Of a stretch of DNA of 64,000 bases, positions 11,556 to 25,400 are shown in pieces; position 1 is the stretch's first letter, and each line of letters starts with the position of its first letter. This DNA comes from Sinonovacula constricta (lineage: Eukaryota; Mollusca; Bivalvia; Cardiida; Solecurtidae), in assembly GCA_007844125.1 (NCBI GenBank), contig CM017558.1, positions 25,501,344 through 25,565,343 on the forward strand, given 5' to 3'. A program made the position numbers and the translations under genes. The notes under the pieces were generated by a model. It was not told the DNA's origin. It searched no databases and was given only the letters and a program-made list of their open reading frames with translations.

Positions 11556-14500
11556 AAGAATGGTGGTGGTGTGATGGTGGTGGTGTGATGGTGGTGGTGT
11601 GATGGTGGTGGTGGTGTGATAATGGTGGCATGATGGTAGTGGTATGATTATGGAGGTGTGATGGTGGAGGTGTGATTATGGAGGTGTGATGGTGGTGGTG
11701 TGATGGTGGTGGTGTGATGGTTGTGGTGTGATGGTGGTGGTTTGATGATGGTGTCATGAGTATAGTGGTATGATTATGGAGGTGTGATGGTGGTGGTGTG
11801 ATGGTGGTGGTGTGATGGTGGTGATGTGATGATGGTGGTGTGCTGATGGTGCCTTGCGGGTCGTGGTCTGCTTCTGGAGGTGTGCTGGTGGTGGTGTGCT
11901 GGTGTTGTGTGCTGGCTGTTGTCTGCTTCTGGCGGTGGGCTGGTTCTGGTGGTGTGCTGGTGGTGTGTGCTGGCTGTGGTCCGCTTCTGGCGGTGTGCTC
12001 GTGGTGTGTGCTTCTGGCGGTGTGCTGGTGGTGGTCTGCTTCTGGCGTGTGCTGGTGGTGGTGCTGTGGTGGTGCTGGTGGTGTGTGCTGGTGGTGCTCT
12101 GCTTCTGCGGTGTGCTGGTGGCGGTGTGCTTCTGGCGGTGTGCTGGTGGTGGTCTGCTCCTGGCGGTGTCCTGGTGGTGCTGTGCTGGTGGTCGTCTGTT
12201 TCTGCCGGTGTGCTGGTGGTGGTGTGCTGCTGCTGGTGTGCTGCTGTGGTGTGCTGGTGGTGGTGTGCTGTGGTGGTGTTCTGGCTGTGTCTGCTCTGCG
12301 GTGTGCTGTTTGTGGGTGGGCTCGTTGGATGTGCTGGCTGTGGTCTGCTTCTGGCGGTGTGATGGTGGTGGTTTGATGGCGGTGGTGTGATGGTGGTTGG
12401 GTGATGGTGGTGGGGTGATGGTGGTGGTATGATTATGGAGGTGTGATGGTGGTGGTGTGATGATGTTGGTGTGATGATGTGGTGTGATGGTAGTGGTATG
12501 GTTATGGAGGTGTGATGGTGGTGGTCTGCTTATGGAGGTGTGATGGTGGTGGTTTGATGGCGATGGTGTGATGCAGGTGAAGTGATGGTGGTGGTGTGAT
12601 GGATGTGGTATGATTTTGAAGGTGTGATGGTGGTGGTGTGATTATGGAGGTCTGATGGTGGTGGGGGGATGGTGGTGGTGTGATGGAGGTTGTGTGGTGA
12701 TGGTGGTGTGATTATGGAGGTGTGATGATGGCGGGTGATGTTGGTGTGATGGTGGTGGTGTGATTGTAGTGGTGTGATGGTGGTGACGTGATGGTGGCAG
12801 ATGATGTCGGTGTGATGGTGGTGATGTGAGGGGGCTGGGCGATTGTGTCGGTATAATGGTGGCAATGGGATGGTTGCGGTGTAATGGTGGTGGTTGTGTG
12901 ATGGTGGTGTGATGGTGGCGGTGTTATGGTTGCGGTGTAATGGTGGTGGTGTGATGGTGGCGGTGTATTGTTGGCGGTGTGATGGTGGCGGTTTAATGGT
13001 TGCGGTGTGATGGTTGCGGTGTAATGGTTGCGGTGTGATGGCTGCGGTGTGATGGTTGCGGTGTGATGGTTGCGGTGTGATGGTTGCGGTGTAGTGGTGG
13101 CAGTGTGATGGTGGCCGTGTGATGGTGGCGGTGTAATGGTGGCGGTGTGATGGTTGCGGTGTAATGGTTGCGGTGTTATGATAGTGGTGTGATGGTTGGG
13201 TTGTAATGGTGGCGTTATGATGGTTGCGGTGTAATGGTTGCGGTGTAATGGTTGCGGTGTGATGGTTGCGGTGTAATGGTGGCGGTGTGATGGTAGCGTT
13301 GTAATGGTGGTGGTGCAATGGTGGCGGTGTGATGGTTGCGGTGTAATGATGGCGGTGTGGTGGTTGCGGTGTAATGGTGGCGTCGTGATGGTTGCGGTGT
13401 AATAGTGGTGGTGTGATGGTTGCGGTGAAATGGTGGCGGTGTAATTGTGGCGGTGTGATGGTGGTGGTGTAATGGTGGCGGTGTGATGGTGGTGTAATGG
13501 TGGCGGTGTGATGGTGGCGGTGTAATGGTGGCAGTGTAATGGTGGCGGTGTGATGGTTGTGGTGTAATTGTGGCGATGTGATGGTTGCGGTGTAATGGTG
13601 GCGGTGTTGTGGTGGCGGTGTGATGGTGGCGGTGTGATGGTTGCGGTGTAATGGTGGCGGTGTAATGGTGGCAGTGTGATGGTGGTGGTGTAATGGTGGC
13701 GGTGTAATGGTGGCGGTGTGATGGTGGCGGTGTAATGGTGGCGGTGTAATGGTGGCGGTGTTATGGTGGCGGTGTGATGGTGGCGGTGTAATGGTGGCGG
13801 TGTAATGGTGGCGGTGTAATGGTGGCGGTGTGATGGTGGCGGTGTAATGGTGGCGGTGTAATGGTGGCGGTGTTATGGTGGCGGTGTGATGGTGGCGGTG
13901 TAATGGTGGCGGTGTAATGGTGGCGGTGTGATGGTGGTGGTGTTATGGTGGCGGTGTGATGGTGGTGGTGAAATGGTGGCGGTGTAATGGTGGTGGTGTG
14001 ATGGTTGCGGTGTATTGGTGGTATGATGGTGGCGGTGCGATGGTGAAGGTGTGATGGTGAAGGTGTGATGGTGATGGTGTGATGGTGGTGGTGTGATAAT
14101 GGTGTAGTGGTATGACCATGGATATTGTGGTGATGTGATGGTGGAGAGATGGTTGAGAGATAATGATGGTGTACTGGTAGTTATGTGATGGTTGTTGTGT
14201 GATCGTTGCTCTTTGATAGCTGCTGGGTGATAGTTGATTTGTGATGGTTGATGGTGTTGTAATGGTTGTTGTGGGATATATGTTGTGTGATGGTTATTGT
14301 GGATGGTTGATGTGGGATGAATGATTGTGGTGGGATGGTTGTTGTGCGCAGGCTGTTGTGTGTTTTGTTGATGTAAGATGGTTTATGTGTGTTGGTTGGA
14401 GTGTAATATGGTTAATGTGGGATTGTTGGGTGTGACGGTGATGGTGGTGATATAATTGTGTTGATGGGATGGCTCTAATGTGAGTGTGGTGGTGTTATGG

Positions 14501-16120
14501 CGATGTTGTGTGGGTGGTGAAGTGATGGTGCTGGTATAATTGCGTTGTTGTGATGGATGTGGTATGATTATGGAGGTGGGATGGTGATGGTGTGGTTTGG
14601 AAATAGTGTGGTAGTTGATGTGTGCTGGTTCATGTGTGATGATTAATGTGTGAATGGTTGTGGTGTGAAAGTGGTGATGTGATGGTGGTGATGTGACGGT
14701 GGTATTTTGAAGGTGGTGTGATGTTTGTGATGTGAAAATAATGTGATGGTGGTATGGTGGTGGTGGTGATGGTGGTTGTGTAATGGCGGTGTTGATGGTG
14801 GTGTGTTGGTGGTTGTATGATTGTTATGATGTAATTGTTATGCGATGGTGCTATGATGGTGATGGTGTGATGGTGATGTGATGGTTTTGTGATTGGGGTG
14901 ATGTTACTGTGGTAGTATGAACGTGGAGTGGTGTTGGTAGTGTGATAGTGAAAAAATGGTGGTGGTAGTGTAAAAGTGGTGTGATTATTGAAGTTGTGTA
15001 GTGATAGTGGTGTTGTGGTTGTTGCGTGTTGGTGGTGATGCAGTGAGGGTAAAAGTGTGCTGGAGGTATGGTGGTGTAATCGTTTTTATGTATTGTTGTG
15101 GTGTTTGTAGTGGCGATATGGCGGTGGTTGTAGATTGTGTTGTCGCGGTGGTATGGTGCGGCGAGTTCGTGGTATAGTAGTGTGGAGGTCGTGTGGTGGT
15201 GGTGTCATATGGTATTAGTGTGGTGGTATGGATGTGGTAACAAGTGTTGTGGTCATGGTGGTGATGTTTTTGTGCAAATGTAGTGTGTGGTATGGTGGTG
15301 TAGTCTTGGTTCTATGATGATGGTGTATTTCTGTGGTATGGTGGTGTGGGGGGTTGGTTGTGGTGTGGTGGTATGGTAGTGATATGGTATTATTGGTCGG
15401 TATGTTGGAAGTGACATTGTGGTGGTTTGGTAGCGGTGATTTGATGGTGTTTTGGCAAGGTATCGGTATAGTTTCAGCTTGGGATCGTACATGTAGCATG
15501 GTGGTGGTAGTTGTGAGTTGGTGTGATGGTTATTTGGTGGTATGCTGGTGGTAAAGTGATGGTGTGGTGGCTGTTCTCTATTAAGGTTAAAGAGGTATGC
15601 TGGTGTGGCGGTGGTGTGGTGATGGTTGCATTGTGGTATTGGTGTGCTAGATGTGAGTTGGTGTGATGGTTGTTTAGTGGTCTGCTTGTGGTACGGTAAT
15701 TGTTTGGTGGTGGTTCTGTTGTAAAGTAATAGCTGAATGCTGATACGTGGTGGTGTGTTGATGGTTGTATGGTGTTGGTTGTATGGTGGTAGTGGTGTGG
15801 TGGTTTGCTGGAGTTATGATGGTTATTTTGTTTGTGTCATTTTGTAGTGGTGGAGAAACAGTAGTGTTATGTTGGTTATGTTGGTTACGTTGGTATGCTG
15901 GTTCGGTGGTGTATCGTGGTGGTGCCTAGTGGTCTGGTGGTGCAAAGGTGGTGGTGGGTTGGTGGTGTGGTAAAGGTAGTGTGCTCGTATAAATGTGATG
16001 TGATCATGTGGTGTTAGCCTGGTGGTATTGTTGTGGTGGTATGGGGTTGTGTTTTGGTGTTATAGTTTACTCATGGTACTATTGAGGTGTGGGGATATTG
16101 TGTTATGGTGAGGTGGTGGT
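11556..16120. repeat. 4.5 kb G+T-rich minisatellite, 14-bp unit (GTGTAATGGTGGCG type)
   Basis: The plus strand is almost devoid of A/C runs and is built from a 14-bp unit. Subdomains differ: GTGTGATGGTGGTG (about 11.56-11.84 kb), GTGCTGGTGGTG with CTGCTTCTGGCG (11.84-12.36 kb), GTGATGGTTGCGGT mixed with GTGTAATGGTGGCG (12.36-13.26 kb), the most regular GTGTAATGGTGGCG block (13.4-14.0 kb), then increasingly irregular GTGGT DNA to 16.1 kb. Because 14 is not a multiple of 3, three unit copies (42 bp) give a 14-residue peptide period. The Cys/Val/Trp/Gly-rich plus frames and His/Thr/Pro-rich minus frames are artefacts. Confidence 0.93.
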
Positions 16121-16175
16121 GGTATTCAAACGCACAGACAAAAAAATACAAAATTATTTAACAGCAAACAAGTCG

Positions 16176-16486
16176 GATTACTTATTACTTTAAACAATAA
16201 CCGATTCTGATTATTAATTACTTTGAACAACAACCTATTCTGATTGCTTATTACTTTGAACAACAACCTATTCTGATTGCTTATTACTTTGAACAACAAC
16301 CAATTCTGATTGCTTATTACTTTGAACAACAACCTATTCTGATTGCTTATTACTTTGAACAACAACCTATTCTGATTGCTTATTACTTTGAACAACAACC
16401 TATTCTGATTGCTTATTACTTTGAACAACAACCTATTCTGATTGCTTATTACTTTGAACAACAATTATTCTGATTAATTATTACTT
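16176..16486. repeat. Short 33-bp minisatellite (TATTCTGATTGCTTATTACT unit)
   Basis: About nine tandem copies of a 33-bp unit, TGCTTATTACTTTGAACAAC followed by AACCTATTCTGAT. The central copies are nearly identical and the outer copies diverged. The period matches that of the huge satellite starting 2.7 kb downstream. The open minus-strand frame (11-residue period) is a by-product of a period divisible by three. Confidence 0.93.
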
Positions 16487-16489
16487 TAG

Positions 16490-17925
16490 CATGACAGATT
16501 TTCTAACGCAGTGATATGTAAAATTTTAACCGTAGTCTGATTTCTTCTTTAAATACCATCAAGTCATTACTTTCTTTCAAAAGAGACAAGATAAAAGTTT
16601 GTGTTTAGTCCATAACGATACTGAACTATCTAACAAGGGTAAACGCGTTTGTAATCACAATAGTAGAACAGTAGGTGTCGAAAGGTGTCTGTACTATTGT
16701 CATGGCATTTTATTGAATTTATTTATACTTTTGTTTTATATATTAATAAAAAATACACAAAACTATGAGCGTTCCATGTTAATTTAGTGACAAAAAAGGA
16801 TTGTGAAAGTGCGAGCGCACATTGTGTGAACGTTATGGAAATATGAAACATGTCCGTCATCTAGGCCCGAGCTCCTGTAAATTTGTACGCAATCGTCTTG
16901 GCCAGAGTAATCAGAGAAGTCGTGATAACGTTTTTACAGTTATATCATTTATATGTGGCGGTATTTAGCAAGACATGATAAACAACGAAGCTATTGTCAT
17001 TACACTGCAATATAAGCGTGAATACGCGACAGAATGCACACGTATATAAATATGCTTAATATGCCTTTTTGTTTCTTCATACATCCAAGTCAATAAGTCG
17101 ATGCGTTTTTCAAGCAGGCCATGTACCTTGCATATTGAGGTTGTATAATTATTAAAAACAGACCGGTACTTCGTTCTTTGACTTACTATCTAACATAAAC
17201 ATATACACCTTCATCTTTTAGGATTTCTTGTAGGCACGTCAAAAGAGTATCAACAAAGATTGGAAGATATCCGAAGACAGAACGATAAATTAAAGCCTAC
17301 TGGCTATATTGGATAAGAAAGCTAACCCATACATTTTCATAACTGTTACCATAACCTGATTTACCTCCCTTGGTGTTTCACTCTGAGCGTTAAAACGTAG
17401 GCGACGTTTGCCAATAAGCGAGTGTTCTGTTTTTTAACTGGTAATCAGGGTAAGCAAAACATACATTAACCATAAAATTACGGTATATAGACGTTACATG
17501 ATAAGATTGACTGCTAATTGCTTTAAAATATATCCACCAAAAGTTAGAATATAGTTAAGTCAGGTAACCGTTTACAATGTATTTACTATGACTGGTGTAC
17601 GTAATTCAAACCACTAATACATCAACAAGTGAAGGTCTATATCTTACAGGGACGTAGGTTTATTGGAAAAAAAAACTACAACAGTAGGCACTACATTAGT
17701 GCCTATCTACCTCAGGGATGGTCAGATCTGCTCCCTTTTGGTGGAAAATGCAGAATTAGAAATACTTGTATAAACATTATAACAGAAATACGTTACAAGA
17801 ACATTCTTACTTTAACGTAAGACAATGGTACCTTTAACAGGCTAGGCCACTATACCTTACAAAATATAAAAAAGTTCCCATGAGAGTTACAATATAGAAA
17901 AATATAAGGGATGTCAAAAGATACT
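16490..17925. other. Non-coding span, no gene recognised
   Basis: AT-rich DNA. Two short plus-strand open frames (about 16.60-16.79 and 17.63-17.82 kb) show no domain, and I do not support them as genes. I see no repeats that stand out by eye. Confidence 0.4.
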
Positions 17926-17928
17926 AAA

Positions 17929-19072
17929 TTTGGTATCCGGATATCCGTCGAACGATCAGAACGGATATCCGGATATCCGAATATAAATCTTAGTATATAA
18001 ATTCTAAGTAAATCTTAGTTAATTTGACTGTTGCAGTCGGATGTGTGCGAGATTCCTAACGTTTCCATTGACATAAATAAATCGTCATTACAATGGAAAT
18101 AATTAAACGATTTGGTAATTTTAATTCACATTAAAATGAATAAATCAAACATATATCTGATCAAAGAAAACATGCGTACATGCGAAGCACATTTATTTGA
18201 AAACGTTGTAAATTATCAAATACCCAATTTTTACAGCAGCTAACAATCTTTACGAAAATGTAACAAAAATATAGAAGCACATGATGAAACAAGCATATCT
18301 GTATTGTTTGTGTTTGTGGGTGCTTATTTTTCAAGTCGTTGCGGAGGTTGGATGTGCCGCCGCCATACGCTAGCTCTACGCTGCAGTAATTACATTTTGC
18401 GTTGGATTTGTCTACGGACCTCACAAAATGTCGTCAAACATCGGACTGAAGATTGAAGGCATAACCAATAATTTGTTAAGGAAGTGGATGTAAAAAAGTC
18501 AAGATCACCGTGATCAAATGAAAACATAATAAATTCATCAATTCATGTATACACTCCAAACGGACTTAATTAAACGAGTAACTGATCTTTGCCGACAAAC
18601 CTGTTAATTGTCTACATAATTGTAGCTCTATCTCTTCTTAATAAAGCCGAACAAACGAAATTAAAGATAATAATCCTTAATCAAAATGGATAAGTAATAG
18701 CTTCAAACAATGGCTGTTAATGGGCAAATTATTTTACATAAGCTTTAGCACATTTCTAAAATGTGAAATTCATCATTAAAATTAAAGATAGAATTCGCTA
18801 AACAAAATGCATCAGTAGAAGCTTCAAACGTTGGCGGCTAATTAGCATGTAATTATACATACCATCATGTTTTAGCACATTTCTAAAACTGTGAAGCCAA
18901 ATATACAATACGGCGTGTCACCACCTGTCACCACCTGTCGATTATCCGTTAAACCTGCGTATGCGTGAATGCACACTGACATGACACCAGAAAGATAACT
19001 TAGCAAAATGGCCAAAACATTTAATTAAATGTTTAAAATTTTACATTTTTAAGCGAATATCCGGATACCAAA
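17929..19072 (-). mobile_element. Decayed hAT-like DNA element bounded by inverted ATATCCGGATACC motifs
   Basis: TTTGGTATCCGGATATCCG at 17929-17947 is matched, with one mismatch, by the reverse complement CGAATATCCGGATACCAAA at 19054-19072. Each end carries a second ATATCCG copy nearby (GGATATCCGGATATCCG near 17972; CGGATATCCGATG near 19080). The interior holds a BED zinc-finger coding fragment on the minus strand, the typical N-terminal DNA-binding module of hAT transposases. No catalytic domain remains. Whether the inverted motifs are the true termini or subterminal transposase-binding repeats is undecided. Confidence 0.55.
18161..18424 (-). pseudogene. BED-type zinc finger fragment (hAT transposase-like), ligand lost
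   Basis: Near its N terminus the frame encodes NAKCNYCSVEL, then GGGTSNLRNDLKNKHP, the C-x2-C...GTSNLRxHLxxKHP signature of BED fingers, which bind DNA in hAT transposases and in host genes derived from them. The first zinc-binding His is Asp here (LRND instead of LRNH), so zinc coordination should be lost. After about residue 45 the frame loses protein-like character and simply runs to a stop. No downstream DDE or dimerisation domain is visible. The real start lies upstream: the frame is open for several codons before the Met, with HFVRSV preceding. Confidence 0.75.
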
Positions 19073-22000
19073 GTCGATTCGGATATCCGATGATTCTAAA
19101 ATATTAAGTTTGTACAAGCATTGACAATAAAGTCCTAAGTCAACGAAAACGTGAAGAAAAAACCGAAGAGAAAATAAACAAAAATGCATAAAAAGTTATC
19201 AACTTGGAACGGTAAGCTGGCAAAACAAAACTGTCGGTGTAATATTTATATTGTATAGACAAACTGTCGGTGTTATAGATATATTGTATAGACAAACTGT
19301 CGGTGTTATAGTTATTTTGCATAGACAAACTGTCGGTGTTATATTTATATTGTATAGACAAACTGTCGGTGTTATATTTATATTATACAGACAAACTGTC
19401 GGTGTTATAGTTATATTGTATAGACAAACTGTCGGTGTAATATTTATATTGTATAGACAAACTGTCGGTGTTATATTTATATCATAGAGATAAACTGTCG
19501 GTGTTATAGTTATATCGTACAGACACACTGTCGGTATTATATTTATATTGTTCAGACAAACTGTCGGTGTTATAGTTATATTGTACAGACAAACTGTCGG
19601 TGTTATATTTATATTGTATGGACAAACTGTCGGTGTTATATTTATATTGTATAGACAAACTGTCGGTGTTATATTTATATTGTATAGACAAACTGTCGAT
19701 GTTATATTTATATTGTATAGACAAACTGTCGGTGTTATATTTATATTGTACAGACAAACTGTCGGTGTTATATTTATATTGTACAGACAAACTGTCGGTG
19801 TTATATTTATATTATACAGACAAACTGTCGGTGTAATATTTATATTGTAAAGACAAACTGTCGGTGTTATATTTATATTGTATAGACAAACTGCCGGTGT
19901 TATATATATATTATACAGACAAACTGTCGTTGTTATAGTTATATTATACAGACAAACTGTCGGTGTTATATTTATATTGTATAGACAAACTGTCGGTGTT
20001 ATAGATATATTGTATAGACAAACTGTCGGTGTTATAGTTATTTTGCATAGACAAACTGTCGGTGTTATATTTATATTGTATAGACAAACTGTCGGTGTTA
20101 TATTTATATTATACAGACAAACTGTCTATGTTATATTTATATTGTATAGACAAACTGTCGATGTTATATTTATATTGTATAGACAAACTGTCGGTGTTAT
20201 ATTTATATTATACAGACAAACTGTCGATGTTATATTTATATTGTATAGACAAACTATCGGTGTTATATTTATATTGTACAGAGAAACAAGAAACTGTCGG
20301 TGTTATAGTTATATTGTACAGACAAACTGTCGGTGTTATATTTATATTGTACAGACAAACTGTCGGTGTTATATTTATATTATACAGACAAACTGTCGAT
20401 GTTATATTTATATTGTATAGACAAACTGTCGATGTTATATTTATATTGTATAGACAAACTGTCGGTGTTATATTTATATTATACAGACAAACTGTCGATG
20501 TTATATTTATATTGTATAGACAAACTGTCGGTGTTATATTTATATTGTACAGAGAAACGAGAAATTGTCGGTGTGATAGTTATATTGTATAGACAAACTG
20601 TCGGAGTTATATTTAAATAATATAGACAAACTGTCAGTGTTATAAATATATTGTATAGACAAACTGTCGGTGTTATATTTATATTGTATAGACAAACTGT
20701 CGGTGTTATATTTATATTATACAGACAAACTGTCGATGCTATATTTATATTGTATAGACAAACTGTCGGTGTTATATTTATATTAAATAGACAAACTGTC
20801 GGTGTTATAGTTATATTGTATAGACAAAGGGTCGGTGTTATATTTATACTGTATAGAAAAACTGTCGGTGTTATATTTAAATAATAAAGACAAACTGTCG
20901 GTGTTATATTTATATTGTATAGATAAACTGTCGTTGTTATAGTTATATTGTATAGACAAACCGTCGGTGTTATATTTATATTGTATGGACAAACTGTCGG
21001 TGTTATATTTAAATTATACAGATAAACTGTCGGTGTTATATTTATATTGTATAGACAAACTGTCGGTGTTATATTTATATTTTACAGACAAACTGTCGGT
21101 GTTATATTTATATTTTACAGACAAACTGTCGGTGTTATATTTATATTATATAGACAAACTGTCGGTGTTATATTTATATTATATAGACAAACTGTCGGTG
21201 TTATATTTATATTATATAGACAAACTGTCGGTGTTATATTTATATTGTACAGACAAACTGTCGGTGTTATATTTATATTATATTTACAAACTGTCGGTGT
21301 TATATTTATATTATATAGACAAACTGTCGGTGTTATATTTATATTGTACAGACAAACTGTCGGTGTTATATTTATATTATATAGACAAACTGGCGGTGTT
21401 ATATTTATATTGTATAGACAAACAGTCGGTGTTATATTTATATTGTACAGAGACACTGTCGGTGTTATATTCATATTATATAGACAAGCTGTCGGTGTTA
21501 TATTTATATTATTCAAAAAAAATGTCGATGTTATATTTATATTATACAGACAAACTGTCGATGTTATATTTATATTGTATAGACAAACTGTCGGTGTTAT
21601 ATTCATATTATATAGACAAACTGTCGGTGTTATATTTATATTCTATAGACAAACTGTCGGTGTTATAGTTATCTTGTATAGACAAACTGTCGGTGTTATA
21701 TCTAAATTATATAGACAAACTGTCGGTGTTATATTTATATTGTATAGAAAAACTGTCGGCATTATTTTTATATTGTATAGACAAACTGTCGGTGTTATAT
21801 TTATATTATACAGACAAACTGTCGGTGTTATATTGATATTGTGTTTGTCGGTGTTATATTTATAATGTATAAACAAACTGTCGGTGTTATATTTATATTG
21901 TATAGACAAACTGTTTGTGTTATATATATATTGTACAGACAAACTGTCGGTGTTATATTTATATTGTATACACAAACTGTCGGTGTTATAGTTATATTGT

Positions 22001-22449
22001 ATAGACAAACTGTCGGTGTTATAGTTATATTATACAGACAAACTGTCGATGTTATATTTATATTGTATAGACAAACTGTCGGTGTTATATTTATATTATA
22101 CAGACAAACTGTCGATGTTATATTTATATTGTATAGACAAACTGTCGGTGTTATATTTATATTATATAGACAAACTGTCGGTGTTATAGTTATATTGTAT
22201 AGACAAACTGTGGGTGTAATATTTATATTGTATAGACAAACTGTCAGTGTTATATTTATATTGTATAGACAAACTGTCTGTGTTATATTTATATCATACA
22301 GATAAACTGTCGGTGTTATATTTATATTGTATGGACAAACTGTCGGTGTTATATTTATATTATGCAGACAAATTGTCGGTGTTATATTTATATTGTACAG
22401 ACAAACAGTCGGTGTTATATTTATATTGTATAGACAAACTGTCGGTGTT

Positions 22450-25400
22450 ATATTTATATTGTACAGACAAACTGTCGGTGTTATATTTATATTGTACAGA
22501 CAAACTGTCGGTGTTGTAATTATATTGTACAGACAAACTGTCGGTGTAATATTTTATTGTATAGACAAACTGTCGGTGTTATATTAATACTGTATAGACA
22601 AACTGTCGGTGTTATATCTATATTATACAGACAAACTGTCGTTGTTATAGTTATATTATACAGACAAACTGTCGGCGTTATATTTATATTATATAGACCA
22701 ACTGTCGGTGTTATATTTATATTGTATAGACAAACTGTCGGTGTTATATTTATATTGTATAGACAAACTGTCGGTGTTATAGTTATATTGTATAGACAAA
22801 CTGTCGGTGTTATATTTATATTATATAGACCAACTGTCGGTGTTATATTTATATTGTATAGACAAACTGTCGTTGTTATATTTATATTAATTAGACAATC
22901 TGTCGGCGTTATATTTATATTGTATAGACAAACTGTCGGTGTTATAGTTATATTGTATAGACAAACTGTCGATGTTATATTTATATTGTATAGACAAACT
23001 GTCGATGTTATATTTATATTGTATAGACAAACTGTCGGTGTTATATTTATATTATACAGACAAACTGTCGATGTTAAATTTATATTGTATAGACAAACTA
23101 TCGGTGTTATATTTATATTGTACAGAGAAACGAGAAACTGTCGGTGTTATAGTTATATTGTACAGACAAACTGTCGTTGTTATATTTATATTGTACAGAC
23201 AAACTGTCGGTGTTATATTTATATTATACAGACAAACTGTCGATGTTATATTTATATTGTATAGACAAACTGTCGGTGTTATATTTATATTATACAGACA
23301 AACTGTCGATGTTATATTTATATTGTATAGACAAACTGTCGGTGTTATATTTATATTGTACAGAGAAACGAGAAACTGTCGGTGTTATAGTTATATTGTA
23401 TAGACAAACTGTCGGTGTTATATTTATATTATACAGACAAACTGTCAATGCTATATTTATATTGTATAGACAAACTGTCGATGTTATATTTATATTAAAT
23501 AGACAAACTGTCGGTGTTATAGTTTATATTGTATAGACAAACTGTCGGTGTTATATTTATATTATACAGACAAACTGTCGGTGTTATATTTATATTTTAC
23601 AGACAAACTGTCGGTGTTATAGTTATTTTGTATAGACAAACTGTCGGTGTTATATTTATACTGTATAGAAAAACTGCCGGTGTTATATTTAAATAATATA
23701 GACAAACTGTCGGTGTTATATTTATATTGTATAGATAAAGTGTCGTTGTTATAGTTATATTGTATAGACAAACTGTCGGAGTTATATTTAAATAATATAG
23801 ACAAACTGTCAGTGTTATAATTATATTGTATAGACAAACTGTCGGTGTTATATTTATATTGTATAGACAAACTGTCGGTGTTATATTTATATGGTATAGA
23901 CAAACTGTCGGTGTTATATTTATATTGTATAGATAAACTGTCGTTGTTATGGTTATATTGTATAGACAAACTGTCGGTGTTATATTTATATTGTACAGAC
24001 AAACTGTCGGTGTTATATTTATATTGTATGGACAAACTGTCGGTGTTATATTTATATTGTATAGACAAACTGTCGGTGTTATATTAATATTATACAGACA
24101 AACTGTCGTTGTTATAGTTATATTGTACAGACAAACTGTCGGTGTTATATTTAAATTGTATAGACAAACTGTCGGTATTATATTTATATTATACAGACAA
24201 ACTGTCGGTGTTATATTTATATTGTATAGACAAACTGTCGGTGTTATATTTATATTATACAGACAAACTGTCGATGCTATCTTTATATTGTATAGACAAA
24301 CTGTCGATGTTATATTTATATTATATAGACAAACTGTCGGTGTTATAGTTATATTGTATAGACAAACTGTCGGTGTTATATTTATACTGTATAGAAAAAC
24401 TGTCGGTGTTATATTTAAATAATATAGACAAACTGTCGGTGTTATATTTATATTGTATAGACAAACTGTCATTGTTATAGTTATATTGTATAGACAAACT
24501 GTCGGTGTTATATTTATATTATACAGACAAAATGTCGTTGTTATAGTTATATTGTATATACAAACTGTCGGTGTTATATTTATATTATACAGACAAACTG
24601 TCGGTGTTATATTTATTTTGTAAAAACAAACTGTCGGTGTTATATTTATATTGTATAGACAAACTGTCGGTGTTATATTTAAATTGTATAGACAAACTGT
24701 CGGTGTTATATTTATATTATACAGACAAACTGTCGGTGTTATATTTATATTGTATAGAGAAACTGTCGGTGTTATAGTTATATTGTATAGACAAACTGTC
24801 GGTGTTATAGTTATTTTTTATAGACAAACTGTCGGTGTTATATTTAAATTATATAGACAAACTGTCGGTGTTATAATTATATTGTATAGACAAACTGTCG
24901 GTGTTATAGTTATATTGTATAGACAAACTGTCGATGTTATATTTATATTGTATAGACAAACTGTCGGTGTTATATTTATATTGTATAGACAAACTGTCGG
25001 TGTTATATTTATATTATACAGACAATCTGTCGTTGTAATAGTTATATTGTATGGACAAACTGTCGGTATTATATTTATATTATAGAAACAAACTGTCGTT
25101 GTTATAGTTATATTGTATAGACAAACTGTCGGTGTTATATTTATATTGTATAGACAAACTGTCGTTGTTATATTTATATTATACAGACAAACTGTCGGTG
25201 TTATATTTATATTGTACAGACAAACTGTCGGTGTTATATTTATATTGTATAGACAAACTGTCGGTGTTATATTTATATTGTATAGACAAACTGTCGGTGT
25301 TATATTTATTTTATACAGACAAACTGTCGGTGTTATAGTTATATTGTATAGACAAACTGTCGGTGTTATAGTTATTTTGTATAGACAAACTGTCGGTGTT

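Noticed and set aside
11506..13318. His/Thr/Pro-rich and Cys/Val/Trp/Gly-rich open frames in the G+T array
   Set aside because: They are translations of the 14-bp minisatellite, present in several frames and both strands.
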